NCBI RefSeq assembly: GCF_003860465.1
Contig: NZ_CP034183.1
Span: 1,688,001 to 1,752,000 of the forward strand
Source: Deinococcus psychrotolerans
GTDB taxonomy: Bacteria > Deinococcota > Deinococci > Deinococcales > Deinococcaceae
Direction of reading: 5' to 3'
DNA: 64,000 nt
This document shows positions 1 to 8,457 of this stretch, piece after piece. Numbering within the stretch: the first letter of the stretch is position 1; each line of letters starts with the position of its first letter. A program made the position numbers and the translations under genes. The notes beneath the pieces were generated by a model. The model worked only from the letters and a program-made list of their open reading frames with translations, had not been told where the DNA came from and did not search any database.

Positions 1-2
1 TT

Positions 3-446
3 GCGGCCCTCGCTCTCGGCAGCGCTTCAGCTCAGGGTACAGACACCATCGCCAGCATCGTCACCAAAGACGCGCAGTTCAGCACTCTGCTCGCGGCCCT
101 CAAAGCAGCTGGCCTCGACAAGACGCTGGCCGGTAAGGGGCCGTTCACGGTGTTCGCACCGACCAACGCAGCGTTCGCCAAGATTCCCAAAGCCACTCTG
201 GACGCCCTGCTCAAAAACAAAAAGGAACTCACCAAAGTGCTGACCTACCACGTGGTCGCCGGCGACGTGATGGCCGCTGACGTCGTCAAAATGAAGTCCG
301 CCAAGACCTTGGAAGGTTCCAGCGTCAAAATCAATGTGATGGGTAAAAACGTGATGTTAGACAAAGCCAACGTCACCAAGACCGACATCAAAGCGTCGAA
401 CGGCGTCATTCACGTCATTGACACGGTACTGATGCCGAAAATGTAA
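3..446 (+). CDS. Fasciclin (FAS1) domain secreted protein, 5' end outside window
   Basis: The frame is open from the window edge and its true start lies upstream. The first visible residues ([12 protein letters not shown]) look like the end of a signal peptide. They are followed by one FAS1 domain with the H1 motif ([12 protein letters not shown]) and the H2-type ending ([13 protein letters not shown]). FAS1 domains mediate adhesion or surface interactions, and single-domain secreted versions are widespread in bacteria. The protein is probably exported to the envelope. A strong hairpin follows the stop codon and the next gene is convergent. The family is certain; the ligand is unknown. Confidence 0.9.
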   Translation, partial: AALALGSASAQGTDTIASIVTKDAQFSTLLAALKAAGLDKTLAGKGPFTVFAPTNAAFAKIPKATLDALLKNKKELTKVLTYHVVAGDVMAADVVKMKSAKTLEGSSVKINVMGKNVMLDKANVTKTDIKASNGVIHVIDTVLMPKM

Positions 447-455
447 ACCGCTCCA

Positions 456-502
456 CACGAAACAGCCCGCTTCCAGACATTGTGGAAGCGGGCTGTTTCG
501 TG
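456..502. terminator. 20-bp perfect hairpin between convergent genes
   Basis: Arms 456-475 and 483-502 are perfectly complementary over 20 bp with a 7-base loop (gacattg). The hairpin lies between the stop of the fasciclin gene and the stop of the convergent beta-propeller gene, so it probably serves both. No long T run follows on either strand, so it may work as a strong stem rather than as a canonical intrinsic terminator. Confidence 0.7.
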
Positions 503-508
503 TCGGGC

Positions 509-1567
509 TTAGCGGTAATTTCCAGTGTGACCCAGCGAATAGCGGCCCGGCTGCGGAAAGAAGGTCAAGCCGTGCGGCCCGTTGCCGACTTTGATTTTCT
601 TGAGCAGCTTGCCACTTCGGGTATCAAAAACGTAAACCACGTTGCTGCGCCGACCCGACAGCCACAGTTGCTTGCCGTCTGCCGAGACGCTGCCCATATC
701 GGGACTGCCGCCACCGGGAATCTTCCACTTGGCGATCAGCTTGCGCTTGGCAAAATTCAGCACGCTGACACTGCCCTCGTCGCGGTTGGAGATGAACAGG
801 CGGGTCGCGTCACGGCTGGGATACAACCCGTGTGCGCCTTTGCCGGTGGGAATGAAACCGATCTTTTTCGGAACCGGGCCTGAGCCGTCAATGACGTGCA
901 GCCCATTGCTCATCATGTCCGCCACGTAGTAGACCTTACCGTCCGGCGCGATTCGCACGTCCTGCGGCATTCCGCCGACGTGCAGCTTCCCGGTAACGCT
1001 GCGGGAAGTCAGGTCAAGTTTGATGAGGTCGCCGCTGAACTCGCAGGCGGCCAGAAGGTGCTGACCATCCGGGCTGAAATCCATGTGGTTGACGCCCTGA
1101 CACGGCACGGCGATGGAGAAAGCGGGCGTCATGGTTTTGACGGCCAGAAAGTCCAAGCGGGCCTGATTTTCAGCCACCACCAAAGCGTATTTACCGTCCG
1201 GCGTAAAATAGAGGTTGTAAGGATCGGGCGTGGGAACCGGCTTACCGGGTTGGCTGCTGCGCGGGTCAATCGGGGTCAGCGATTGCCGCCCTTTGTCGCT
1301 GACGACGTACAGCGTCTGGAGGTCGTGCGCGGCCACCACATGCTGAGGCTCAGTGTCGACCCGGAAGGTGGACAGGACTTTGAACGTTTTGGGATCAATG
1401 ACGCTGACGGTGCTGTCCAGACCATTGGGCACGTAGACGCGGGCGGGAATGCCCTTTACGGCTGGGCTGAGCATTCCCGCAGCGGTGTGGGCGTAGAGAT
1501 TGAGGGCGTGTGACGGACTCAACGCCGCTAAGCTGAGCACCACCGCCAAGCGCCGCACAAGCTTCAT
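509..1567 (-). CDS. YVTN-type beta-propeller protein, secreted
   Basis: This is a 352-residue protein with an N-terminal signal peptide (hydrophobic core VVLSLAALSPSHA). Repeated blade motifs follow, of the type ARVYVPNGLDSTVSVIDPKT, HMDFSPDGQHLL and DVRIAPDGKVYYV. These are typical of the YVTN / 40-residue beta-propeller family, related to the cytochrome-d1-like lactonase fold. No heme-binding CxxCH is seen, so it is not a nitrite reductase. It overlaps the PEBP-family gene upstream by ATGA (1564-1567), so the two are translationally coupled. The role is unknown and probably periplasmic. Confidence 0.85.
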   Translation of the reverse strand: MKLVRRLAVVLSLAALSPSHALNLYAHTAAGMLSPAVKGIPARVYVPNGLDSTVSVIDPKTFKVLSTFRVDTEPQHVVAAHDLQTLYVVSDKGRQSLTPIDPRSSQPGKPVPTPDPYNLYFTPDGKYALVVAENQARLDFLAVKTMTPAFSIAVPCQGVNHMDFSPDGQHLLAACEFSGDLIKLDLTSRSVTGKLHVGGMPQDVRIAPDGKVYYVADMMSNGLHVIDGSGPVPKKIGFIPTGKGAHGLYPSRDATRLFISNRDEGSVSVLNFAKRKLIAKWKIPGGGSPDMGSVSADGKQLWLSGRRSNVVYVFDTRSGKLLKKIKVGNGPHGLTFFPQPGRYSLGHTGNYR

Positions 1568-2067
1568 TTGACCGGCCAGACCAAGTGGGCTTTGGCTTCT
1601 TGCAGCTTGTGGCGCTTGATGGCCGAGTGTAAAGTTTGCAGCGGCGCACCAGCAGGCAAGTGGAGCGAGGCGACATCCAGCGCGTAGTAATCAATATAAA
1701 GGTCGTGTCGGCCTTTGGCGCACACCGCCGTGTACCCGGCTTGGTTGGCTTCGTTGGTGGCCGCTTTGCCGCCCGCGACGCTGAGCGAACGGGCCGACGC
1801 CGCTTTGAGCTGAGTCGTTCCCAGCGGCAAGTCGAAGATCAGCCACCTTCCGCTGAGTGCGCTGGAGCGCTGATCCCAGAAGATGACGGCGTAACTTTTG
1901 GTGCCGCTCGGCGGCGTGCCGGAGAACGTGAGCACAGGTGTGGTGGCCGCGCCGCACTTGAGAGCGGTATCACCAGCGGAAAAGGCAACGGCAAACGGAG
2001 CCGGAGCCGCCTGCGCGGTGGAAAGAGCAAGCAGAACAACCGCACTCAAACGCTGATTTGTGTTCAT
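1564..2067 (-). CDS. PEBP/YbhB-YbcL family secreted protein
   Basis: The start at 2067 is preferred because it begins a clear signal peptide (MNTNQRLSAVVLLALSTAQA); starting at 2163 would add 32 residues with no signal character. The mature part resembles the phosphatidylethanolamine-binding / Raf-kinase-inhibitor-like fold, with TPVLTFSGTPPSGTKSYAVIFWD near the start and HDLYIDYYALD near the end. The anion-pocket histidines are only partly recognisable. It is coupled to the downstream beta-propeller gene by a 4-base overlap, which suggests that both act together outside the cytoplasm. The assignment rests on pattern similarity and is moderately sure. Confidence 0.7.
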   Translation of the reverse strand: MNTNQRLSAVVLLALSTAQAAPAPFAVAFSAGDTALKCGAATTPVLTFSGTPPSGTKSYAVIFWDQRSSALSGRWLIFDLPLGTTQLKAASARSLSVAGGKAATNEANQAGYTAVCAKGRHDLYIDYYALDVASLHLPAGAPLQTLHSAIKRHKLQEAKAHLVWPVK

Positions 2068-2250
2068 CTCCGGAATCGTTTCAGAGTTTGCTAAACACCA
2101 AGTAAAGCCGCCGTCTGGCGCTTCAACATTCCGGCTTGACTGTTGGAAATTCAGCCGCGTCATACGTGTGCTCTACAGCCTCTCTCAATGATCTGATTGA
2201 GTGGCGACAGCAGCGGACTCATGCGGTCGCAGGATGGCTGACTTGGCGCG

Positions 2251-3534
2251 TCAATGGTGCAGCAGCACCAATGCGCACAAGGTCAGCAGCAAGGTCGGCA
2301 AAGTCACGGCCCAAGCCAGCCGCAGATACTCGCCCCAAGACACCTGCCACTTCCGCGCCGCGAGCAGGCGCAGCCACAGCAGCGTCGCCAGACTGCCCAG
2401 CGGCGTGAGTTTGGAGCCGAGGTTGGCCGCCACGATGTTGGCGTAGACCGCCAGCGTTTCGGCGTGTGGCGGCAACTTGGCCTGTTCGATGCCCAGCGCT
2501 CCGATCAGCAAGGCCGGAAGGTTGTTGGACACGGCTGAGGCCAGCGTCATCAGCCCGCCGAGGCCGTAGGTCAGCGCCCAAGAACCGCGCTGCCACAGCG
2601 CCGCGAAGACGCTTCCCGCCGCGTCGGTGACTCCGGCATTGCGTAAGCCGTAGACCACCAAATACATGCCCAGTGAAAAGACCACCACCGACCACGGCGC
2701 ATTTTTGAGCACGGCCACCGCCGGACGGCCCCGTGCCCAAGCGGTCAGCAGCAGCGCCGCCGCCGCCAAGAGCGCGGGCAGACTTTCAGGAATGCCCCAG
2801 CGCGGCGCAAGAAAAAAACTGATCAGCAGCGCTGCCAGCAACCCCGCGCCCACCCCGCATACCGCTGTGTCTTGCAGCGCTGAGTTGGGCGCAGGCAAAC
2901 CCTGTACGGCGTACCCGGCTGGCAAACTTTTATGAAAGCGCCACCACAGCGCTGCCAACCCCGCCGCCACCGCCGCCAAATTGACCGGCCCCATCACAGC
3001 GACGTAAGCCGCAAAACCCAGCTTGAACTGATCGGCGCTGATGAGGTTGGTGAGGTTAGAGGTGATCAGGGGCAAGCTGGCGGCGTCCACGATAAAGCCG
3101 GTGGCAAACAGCAGAGCCAGCCCAGCCGGGCGCTTGAGTTCGAGCAGTTCACATAACTCCAGAGCAACCGGCGTCAGGATCAGCACCGCGCCGTCATTGG
3201 CGAGGAGAGCGGCCAGCACCGCCCCAAACAAGATCAGCAGCACGAACAGCCGCGCCATGTTTCCACCGGCCCACCGCGCCAAGTGCAGCGCTACAAAGCG
3301 GAACAGCCCCGCTTCGCTGAGCAGCAGACTGAGGACAATCAGCGCGATGAGGGTGAAGGTGGCATTCCAAGTGGCTTGCCAGACCACCCACACGTCTGCC
3401 CACTGCACCAAGCCCAGCAGCAGCGCCGCCGATGCGCCCAGCCCAGCGCCCAGCGCGATATTGAGCTTAAAGGGACGGACGATCACCAAAAACAGCGTCG
3501 CGGCGAACACGGCCAGAGCAGCGAACAAAGTCAC
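2251..3534 (-). CDS. arsB: ArsB-type arsenite/anion efflux membrane protein
   Basis: This 427-residue protein has about ten to twelve membrane segments and the length of classical ArsB (about 429). Diagnostic blocks are present: NDGAVLILTPVALEL, DAASLPLITSNLTNLISAD, ASAVSNNLPALLIG and ANLGSKLTPLGSLATLLWL. These match the ArsB branch of the ion-transporter superfamily, which exports arsenite or antimonite, alone or with an ArsA ATPase. No arsA, arsC or arsR lies beside it, so it would act as a secondary transporter. The substrate is inferred from family membership. Confidence 0.85.
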   Translation of the reverse strand: MTLFAALAVFAATLFLVIVRPFKLNIALGAGLGASAALLLGLVQWADVWVVWQATWNATFTLIALIVLSLLLSEAGLFRFVALHLARWAGGNMARLFVLLILFGAVLAALLANDGAVLILTPVALELCELLELKRPAGLALLFATGFIVDAASLPLITSNLTNLISADQFKLGFAAYVAVMGPVNLAAVAAGLAALWWRFHKSLPAGYAVQGLPAPNSALQDTAVCGVGAGLLAALLISFFLAPRWGIPESLPALLAAAALLLTAWARGRPAVAVLKNAPWSVVVFSLGMYLVVYGLRNAGVTDAAGSVFAALWQRGSWALTYGLGGLMTLASAVSNNLPALLIGALGIEQAKLPPHAETLAVYANIVAANLGSKLTPLGSLATLLWLRLLAARKWQVSWGEYLRLAWAVTLPTLLLTLCALVLLHH

Positions 3535-3727
3535 GGAGTCAGTTTAAGCGCTCTCCAGCAAAGTTCGGCGTGGCACTGAGCAGAAGCGTTTTGAGCGGCG
3601 CTCACGGCTTCAACCTCCCGACCACAAAAACATGGACGCTGAAACTGTTTCCAGCGCCTAAGCACCGCCGCAAAGCAGCCCAGACCGCCTTGTTACCCGC
3701 CCATAAGCGCTATATTTTCCGGCTGAG

Positions 3728-4774
3728 ATGACTGCCGGCCTGCTGCCTCCCCACACTTTCAGCGTCGCCCCGATGCTCGACTGGACAGACCGCCACTGCC
3801 GGGTCTTTCACCGCACCCTCAGCAAGAGAGCGCTGCTGTATACCGAGATGATTACCACGGGAGCGCTACTGCACGGCGACGCCAAAAAGCACCTCGACTT
3901 CTCGCCCGTTGAGCATCCGCTGGCGTTGCAGCTCGGCGGCAGCGACCCCTTGGCACTGGCCGAGTGCGCCCGCATGGCTGAGCAGTGGGGCTATGACGAA
4001 ATCAACCTGAATTGCGGCTGCCCGTCTGACCGGGTGCAGAGCGGCAGCTTCGGCGCTTGCCTGATGGCCACACCCGAGGTGGTGGCCCGCGTCGTAGACG
4101 CTATGCGCGGCGCGACCCATCTGCCCGTGACGGTCAAGCACCGCATCGGCATCGATGACCTCGACAGCTATGAGCTGCTATACCGCTTTGTTCAGACGGT
4201 GGCCGATGCGGGCTGCCAGACTTTTATCGTTCACGCCCGCAAAGCCTGGCTCACTGGCCTGTCGCCCAAACAAAACCGCGAAGTGCCGCCGCTGAGATAC
4301 GACTTGGTGCGCCAGCTCACGGACGACTTTCCAGCGCTGACCTTCGTGCTGAACGGCGGCATTCAAACGCTGGACGACGCCCAAAACCACCTGACCTGGG
4401 CCGGCGGGGTGATGCTGGGCCGCGCCGCGTACCAAACGCCGTATCTGCTGGCCGCTGCTGACCGCGATGTCTTTGGCACTGACACCCTGCCGCCCAGCCG
4501 CCGCGAGGCGATCGAGGCGTTCAGACCCTACCTTGCCGAGCAACTTGAGCAGGGCGTGTACCTGAGCCGAATGCTGAAGCACACGCTGGGCCTGTTTGCC
4601 GGACACAGCGGGGCGCGGCACTACAAGCGCACCATCAGCGAGCGGGCCTTCAAGGACGGCGCGGGTCTAGAGGTGCTGGCCGACGCTTTGGCAGGCATCC
4701 CCGACAGTGTGCTGGACTCGCGGGAACTGCTGCCGCCGGAGCGCGAGGCAAAGGCATTGGCCGCTACGATGTAA
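3728..4774 (+). CDS. dusA: tRNA-dihydrouridine(20/20a) synthase DusA
   Basis: This FMN-dependent enzyme of 348 residues reduces uridine to dihydrouridine in the tRNA D-loop. The TIM-barrel starts with FSVAPMLDWTDRHCR. The motif EINLNCGCPSDRVQSGSFGACLM contains the catalytic Cys (C111), and FMN-phosphate binding is near VLNGGIQT and GVMLGRAAYQ. HARKAWLTGLSPKQNR is characteristic of the DusA subfamily rather than DusB or DusC. It stands alone between arsB (divergent) and a binding-protein gene. A TATATT sequence at 3711-3716 is a plausible -10 box for a leaderless start. Confidence 0.95.
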   Translation: MTAGLLPPHTFSVAPMLDWTDRHCRVFHRTLSKRALLYTEMITTGALLHGDAKKHLDFSPVEHPLALQLGGSDPLALAECARMAEQWGYDEINLNCGCPSDRVQSGSFGACLMATPEVVARVVDAMRGATHLPVTVKHRIGIDDLDSYELLYRFVQTVADAGCQTFIVHARKAWLTGLSPKQNREVPPLRYDLVRQLTDDFPALTFVLNGGIQTLDDAQNHLTWAGGVMLGRAAYQTPYLLAAADRDVFGTDTLPPSRREAIEAFRPYLAEQLEQGVYLSRMLKHTLGLFAGHSGARHYKRTISERAFKDGAGLEVLADALAGIPDSVLDSRELLPPEREAKALAATM

Positions 4775-4992
4775 TCACGCTCGTACACCCTGTAAGGAGC
4801 GTACAAAAAGAAAAACCTGCTGCAGCAGAAGGTATGGGGAGAAACGAGCAAATGTGGATGCCTAATTCCCAAGCGGTCAAATCGCAAACGCTAAGCGGCA
4901 GCTTTTTCCATTCGGGCCAAAATAGTTGTTATGTAAGCGCAGCGTGACATGGCAAGTCGGAGACTGGCGGTCAAAGCAGGAGCGTAAGTCAC

Positions 4993-5061
4993 TTGACCTT
5001 GTTCTAGATCATATGATCTGGCGCATTTCTCCCTGTCTCGCCTCTCGACCAAGGAGAATCC
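4993..5061 (+). promoter_or_regulatory. Promoter with 14-bp palindrome upstream of the LivK-like gene
   Basis: A perfect palindrome AGATCATATGATCT lies at 5006-5019 and contains a TATGAT -10-like hexamer (5012-5017). TTGACC occurs at 4993-4998, but it is only 13 bases away and may not be the true -35. A good Shine-Dalgarno (AAGGAG, 5051-5056) precedes the ATG at 5063. A palindrome over the -10 box suggests an operator for a dimeric repressor; the regulator is not visible here. Confidence 0.5.
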
Positions 5062-5062
5062 C

Positions 5063-6250
5063 ATGCTCAGATCCCGCCTTGCTTTACCACTGGCCGTCCT
5101 CACCTTGAATCTACTGAGTACCCTTGTCAGCGCAGCGCCTATCAAGATCGCTTCAGTCAGTCCCTTGAGCGGCGGTTTGGTTGGCAGCGGCACCGAACTC
5201 AAGCGCGGCGCGGAACTCTCGGTCGAGCATCATCTTCAGGAATTCAAGGCGCTCGGTTATGAACTGAGCCTCGTCTCGTTCGACGACCAGGGTTCACCCG
5301 TCGCCGCCAAGCCGCTGGCCCAGAAGATTGCCAGCGACCCAAGCATTTTGGGTGTCGTCGGAGCATACAACTCCAGTGTCTCCAACGTGCTGGGCGAAGC
5401 TTTTGCGCCCAGTAAGCTGGCCATCGTCACGATCAGCACCAATGACAAATTGACCAAGAACGGCTGGACGCATTTCAACCGGGTGGTGGCCCCCGACGGC
5501 GCACAGAGCGTCGCGGCAGCCAGCGCCCTGATTGATCAGCAATCTGGAACCATTTACGTCATCTCCGACAACACCACCTACGGCAATGGCCTGACCAAAA
5601 GTCTGGTGCAGCAGCTCGGAGGGAGCAGTGTCAAGGTCGCTTGGTACGGTGGTGTCAGCACCGATAGCGAGATTGCTAGAGCCGTCCAACGGATCAAGGC
5701 CAGCGGCGTAAAGACCGTGTATTTCGGCGGTACAGACGATGTGGGCGGACGGCTGGTCAATGCACTCAGCACAGCCAAGGTCAAAGTCAACCTGATGGGC
5801 AGTGACGGGATCGACTCGCCCAATTTCATCCGGCAGGTTTCGGGTCGGGCGACCAATATCGCCTACACGACAGTCTTCGGGCCGCTTTCACTGTTTTCAA
5901 ACAGCGGGGACTTCAGTGCCCGCTACCAAGCTCGCTACAAGACTCCGGCGAGTGGCGTGGCCGCTTACGCCTACGACGCTGCCGAAGCGCTGCTGGGTGG
6001 ATTGAAGGCAGCAGTCATCAGCGCCAAAGGTATTCCAACCCGCATGCAGGTAAGCGGTGCTGTGCGGAACATCGATCTCCCAGCCTGCTTCGACGTGGAC
6101 AAGAGCAGGTGCCAGACCATCAGCGGAGCGATTGCATTCAGCAGCACCGGAGAGCGCCAGAAATCGACAGTGCTGGTGATGAAGTATGACGACATGCTGC
6201 AAACGAAGATGACCAAGATCGCCACAGTGAATGCCAGCGACCTGAAGTGA
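5063..6250 (+). CDS. LivK-type ABC transporter substrate-binding protein (branched-chain amino acid family)
   Basis: This is a 395-residue type I periplasmic binding protein. Its signal peptide (ALPLAVLTLNLLSTLVSA) is followed by the family start PIKIASVSPLSGGLVGSGTELKRGAEL. The two-lobed fold is supported by GVVGAYNSSVSNVLGEAF and YDAAEALLGGLKAA. Family members bind leucine, isoleucine, valine, other amino acids or amides. No permease or ATPase gene (livHMGF) is adjacent, so it must use a transporter encoded elsewhere or act as a sensor. AAGGAG at 5051 supports the start. Substrate specificity cannot be read from the sequence. Confidence 0.88.
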   Translation: MLRSRLALPLAVLTLNLLSTLVSAAPIKIASVSPLSGGLVGSGTELKRGAELSVEHHLQEFKALGYELSLVSFDDQGSPVAAKPLAQKIASDPSILGVVGAYNSSVSNVLGEAFAPSKLAIVTISTNDKLTKNGWTHFNRVVAPDGAQSVAAASALIDQQSGTIYVISDNTTYGNGLTKSLVQQLGGSSVKVAWYGGVSTDSEIARAVQRIKASGVKTVYFGGTDDVGGRLVNALSTAKVKVNLMGSDGIDSPNFIRQVSGRATNIAYTTVFGPLSLFSNSGDFSARYQARYKTPASGVAAYAYDAAEALLGGLKAAVISAKGIPTRMQVSGAVRNIDLPACFDVDKSRCQTISGAIAFSSTGERQKSTVLVMKYDDMLQTKMTKIATVNASDLK

Positions 6251-6336
6251 TCAGTAAGCCCAAGCACTGACCTGAGAGACGAGTGCTGGGGCCGTTCTCA
6301 TATCAGGCGATCTTTCCACGCAAGAAGGTCGCCAAA

Positions 6337-6375
6337 AAGTTATCCACAGCCCTGAGTTGAGGCTGTGGATAACTT
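6337..6375. terminator. 15-bp perfect hairpin carrying two inverted DnaA-box 9-mers
   Basis: Arms 6337-6351 and 6361-6375 form a perfect 15-bp stem with a 9-base loop. Each arm includes TTATCCACA (6340-6348, and its complement at 6364-6372), the consensus DnaA box. It lies 86 bp after the LivK-like gene. On the minus strand the stem is followed by a T run, so termination is the simplest role. The DnaA-box match may be incidental, since the second box follows automatically from the first by symmetry. Confidence 0.55.
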
Positions 6376-6424
6376 CATTTTGTTGCTCGTTGCTGCCAGC
6401 ACTTCAATAGAAAGATTGCAAAAA

Positions 6425-6446
6425 AGAAAAACGCCCTCTAGGAGCG
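6425..6446 (-). terminator. Intrinsic terminator of the tRNA-Val/tRNA-Cys unit
   Basis: Read on the minus strand, CGCTC-ctaga-GGGCG forms a 5-bp GC-rich stem (one G-T pair; arms 6442-6446 and 6432-6436). A T-rich tail (TTTTTCTTTTTT) follows. It sits 8 bases past the 3' CCA of tRNA-Val. Confidence 0.7.
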
Positions 6447-6453
6447 CTTTGAT

Positions 6454-6528
6454 TGGTAGACCCGAGCAGATTTGAACTGCTGACCCCTACAGTGTCAATG
6501 TAGTGCTCTACCCCTGAGCTACGGATCT
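6454..6528 (-). tRNA. tRNA-Val (GAC)
   Basis: The 75-nt cloverleaf includes an encoded CCA. The acceptor stem is AGATCCG/CGGGTCT with one G-T pair. The anticodon stem CTACA/TGTAG carries loop TTGACAC, giving anticodon GAC. The T-arm contains GTTCAAATC. It is the second gene of a two-tRNA unit with tRNA-Cys, with a terminator just downstream. Confidence 0.95.
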
Positions 6529-6555
6529 AAACCTAAAAGAGGGGGCACAGAAGTT

Positions 6556-6631
<76 letters not shown>

Positions 6632-6790
6632 CGTGTGGGGCAGGGCGCATGGCCCGTTTCTCCCAGCGGCATGAATACTAGCAAGAAAAGCGTGAGCTGT
6701 CAAAACCTATGGGCGCTTTCTCGCTGCCACCCCTCCACGCCGCCTAGCTGATGTTCCAAAGCGGCGCGGCGAGCGGGGTAGCATACCTTT

Positions 6791-8119
6791 ATGCATATCC
6801 TTCACGTGGCCTCTGAGGCTTACCCATTTTCCCGAACCGGCGGACTGGCCGATGTGATGGCTGCCCTGCCCGCCGAACTCGCCCGCATGGGCCACCAAGC
6901 CAGCGTGCTGTCACCCTGGTACGCCGACATCGTCGGCACGCCCCACGAGATCTGGCGCGGCGGCAATGTGCGGCTGGGCGAAATCAATGAGGGCGGCGTG
7001 CGCTTTTTGTTTTTGGAAACGCCCGCTTTCAAGCGCCCCGGCATCTACCACAACAACGATGTCGAGCGCTTTTCGGCGTGGGGACGCTTGGCCTTACCGG
7101 TTCTGGCCGCAGCGGGCATCCGCTTTGATGTGCTGCACGGCCACGACTGGGCTGCCGGACTGGTGGTGGCCCACGCCAAATTGCGCCACATGCCCAGCGT
7201 CTTTACCATCCACAATTTGCAGTATCAAGGCCGCTGGAACATCAAAGACAGCTTCGGCTGGACGGGCCTGCCCGAATGGACCGAGACGCCCGAGGGCGTT
7301 GAATTTTACGGCGACCTCAACCTGATGAAAGCGGGACTGGTCTACGCCGGGCACGTCACCACCGTCAGCCCGACCTACGCCAAAGAAATTACCACCCCCG
7401 AATTTGGTGAGGGCCTAGAAGGCGTGCTGCAAGACCGGTTGGCCGAGGGCAAGCTCTCCGGCGTCATCAACGGCCTCGATCAGGAACGCTGGAACCCGCG
7501 CACCGACGGCCACGTCTTGCCCTACGGCACGGTGGCCGCCAAAGAAGCCAACATCGCCGCCCTCAGGGAAGAGTTTCACCTCGACGAAGCCCCAATCTTG
7601 AGCTGCGTCTCACGCCTGGCCACCCAAAAAGGCCTCGACATTTTGCTCTCGGCCATGCCGGAGATCGTCAAAAAGTGGAATCTGGTGCTGCTGGGCAGCG
7701 GCGATACTCAACTCGAAACCGCATTTTCGGTGTGGGCGCAAAGTTCGCCCCGCGTGCGGCACGTCAAAGGCATGAACGAAAGCCTGTCACACCGCCTGTA
7801 CGCCGGGGCGCACGCCTTTGCCATGCCCAGCCGCTTCGAGCCGTGCGGGCTGTCGCAGATGATCGCCCTGCGCTACGGCACTCCCCCGGTTGCCCGCCGC
7901 ACCGGAGGGCTTGCTGACACCGTACCGGGGGACATCGGCTTTTTGTTTGACGACCCCACCCCCGCCGCCTTTCTGGAAGCGCTGGGCCGGGCCGAGGCCG
8001 CTGTCAGCAAGCCCAAAATCTGGAACGCCCGCGCCAAACGCGGCTTGCCATTAGACTTTTCGTGGAAGGGGCCAGCCAAGCGCTACTTGGAGATTTACCA
8101 GCAGGTGGCGGCGGAGTAG
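6791..8119 (+). CDS. glgA: Glycogen synthase (ADP-glucose type) GlgA
   Basis: This GT5-family retaining glucosyltransferase of 442 residues extends alpha-1,4-glucan from ADP-glucose. The N-terminal motif HVASEAYPFSRTGGLADVMAALP carries the KTGGL-type nucleotide-sugar loop, here RTGGL. The C-terminal domain has SRLATQKGLDILLSAMPEI and FAMPSRFEPCGLSQMIALRYG, followed by a second RTGGLADTV. The length is slightly short of E. coli GlgA (477), with no missing domain seen. No other glycogen genes are adjacent. The start is near a TATGCATATCC context with no strong Shine-Dalgarno. Confidence 0.95.
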   Translation: MHILHVASEAYPFSRTGGLADVMAALPAELARMGHQASVLSPWYADIVGTPHEIWRGGNVRLGEINEGGVRFLFLETPAFKRPGIYHNNDVERFSAWGRLALPVLAAAGIRFDVLHGHDWAAGLVVAHAKLRHMPSVFTIHNLQYQGRWNIKDSFGWTGLPEWTETPEGVEFYGDLNLMKAGLVYAGHVTTVSPTYAKEITTPEFGEGLEGVLQDRLAEGKLSGVINGLDQERWNPRTDGHVLPYGTVAAKEANIAALREEFHLDEAPILSCVSRLATQKGLDILLSAMPEIVKKWNLVLLGSGDTQLETAFSVWAQSSPRVRHVKGMNESLSHRLYAGAHAFAMPSRFEPCGLSQMIALRYGTPPVARRTGGLADTVPGDIGFLFDDPTPAAFLEALGRAEAAVSKPKIWNARAKRGLPLDFSWKGPAKRYLEIYQQVAAE

Positions 8120-8152
8120 GGCGGAGATGGGAGAGCAACTGCTGGCGCTCAC

Positions 8153-8400
8153 TCACCCCCTCTCTGCGAGCCGTGTCAGTCCCAACCTCCCCCATCAAAT
8201 GGGAGCGACCAAAGAACCTGAAACGAATACCGCCTTCCAGCTCGCCCAGTATGGGCAGGTCTTTTGCACAGCGCCCACAACCTGACCTCCCCACAGTTTG
8301 GAATGTCGGCGCAAGCGGCCTGCCTGAATGCTGGAAGCTCCATGCCGAGCGCAGCGACCTGCTCCCCCTGCCCGCTGGGGGTGGGGAAGCCAAAGCGGAA
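8153..8400. repeat. Dispersed intergenic repeat, copy A
   Basis: This copy aligns without net gaps to copy B at 11153-11400, exactly 3000 bp away. Shared blocks include AACCTGAAACGAATACC, AGCTCCATGCCGAGCGCAGC and GCCCACAAC. By eye about three quarters of positions agree. It fills the gap between glgA and the TrmJ-like gene and happens to be open in the methylase frame, which would give a false long N-terminus. It encodes no recognisable protein. Confidence 0.75.
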
Positions 8401-8457
8401 ACCAAAAGCCAAAGCGTGAAGATAGCCTTCCAGCCCAGTTTGAAAAGACCCATTCCA

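Noticed and set aside
4921..4950. Radiation/desiccation response motif (RDRM) near the TTATGT at 4929
   Set aside because: Only one half-site resembles the 17-bp palindrome. The second half is misplaced, so it does not fit.
8062..8457. A long N-terminal extension of the TrmJ-like gene in the same frame
   Set aside because: The extension coincides with intergenic repeat copy A, overlaps the end of glgA, and has no family similarity. The SPOUT domain starts at about 8485.
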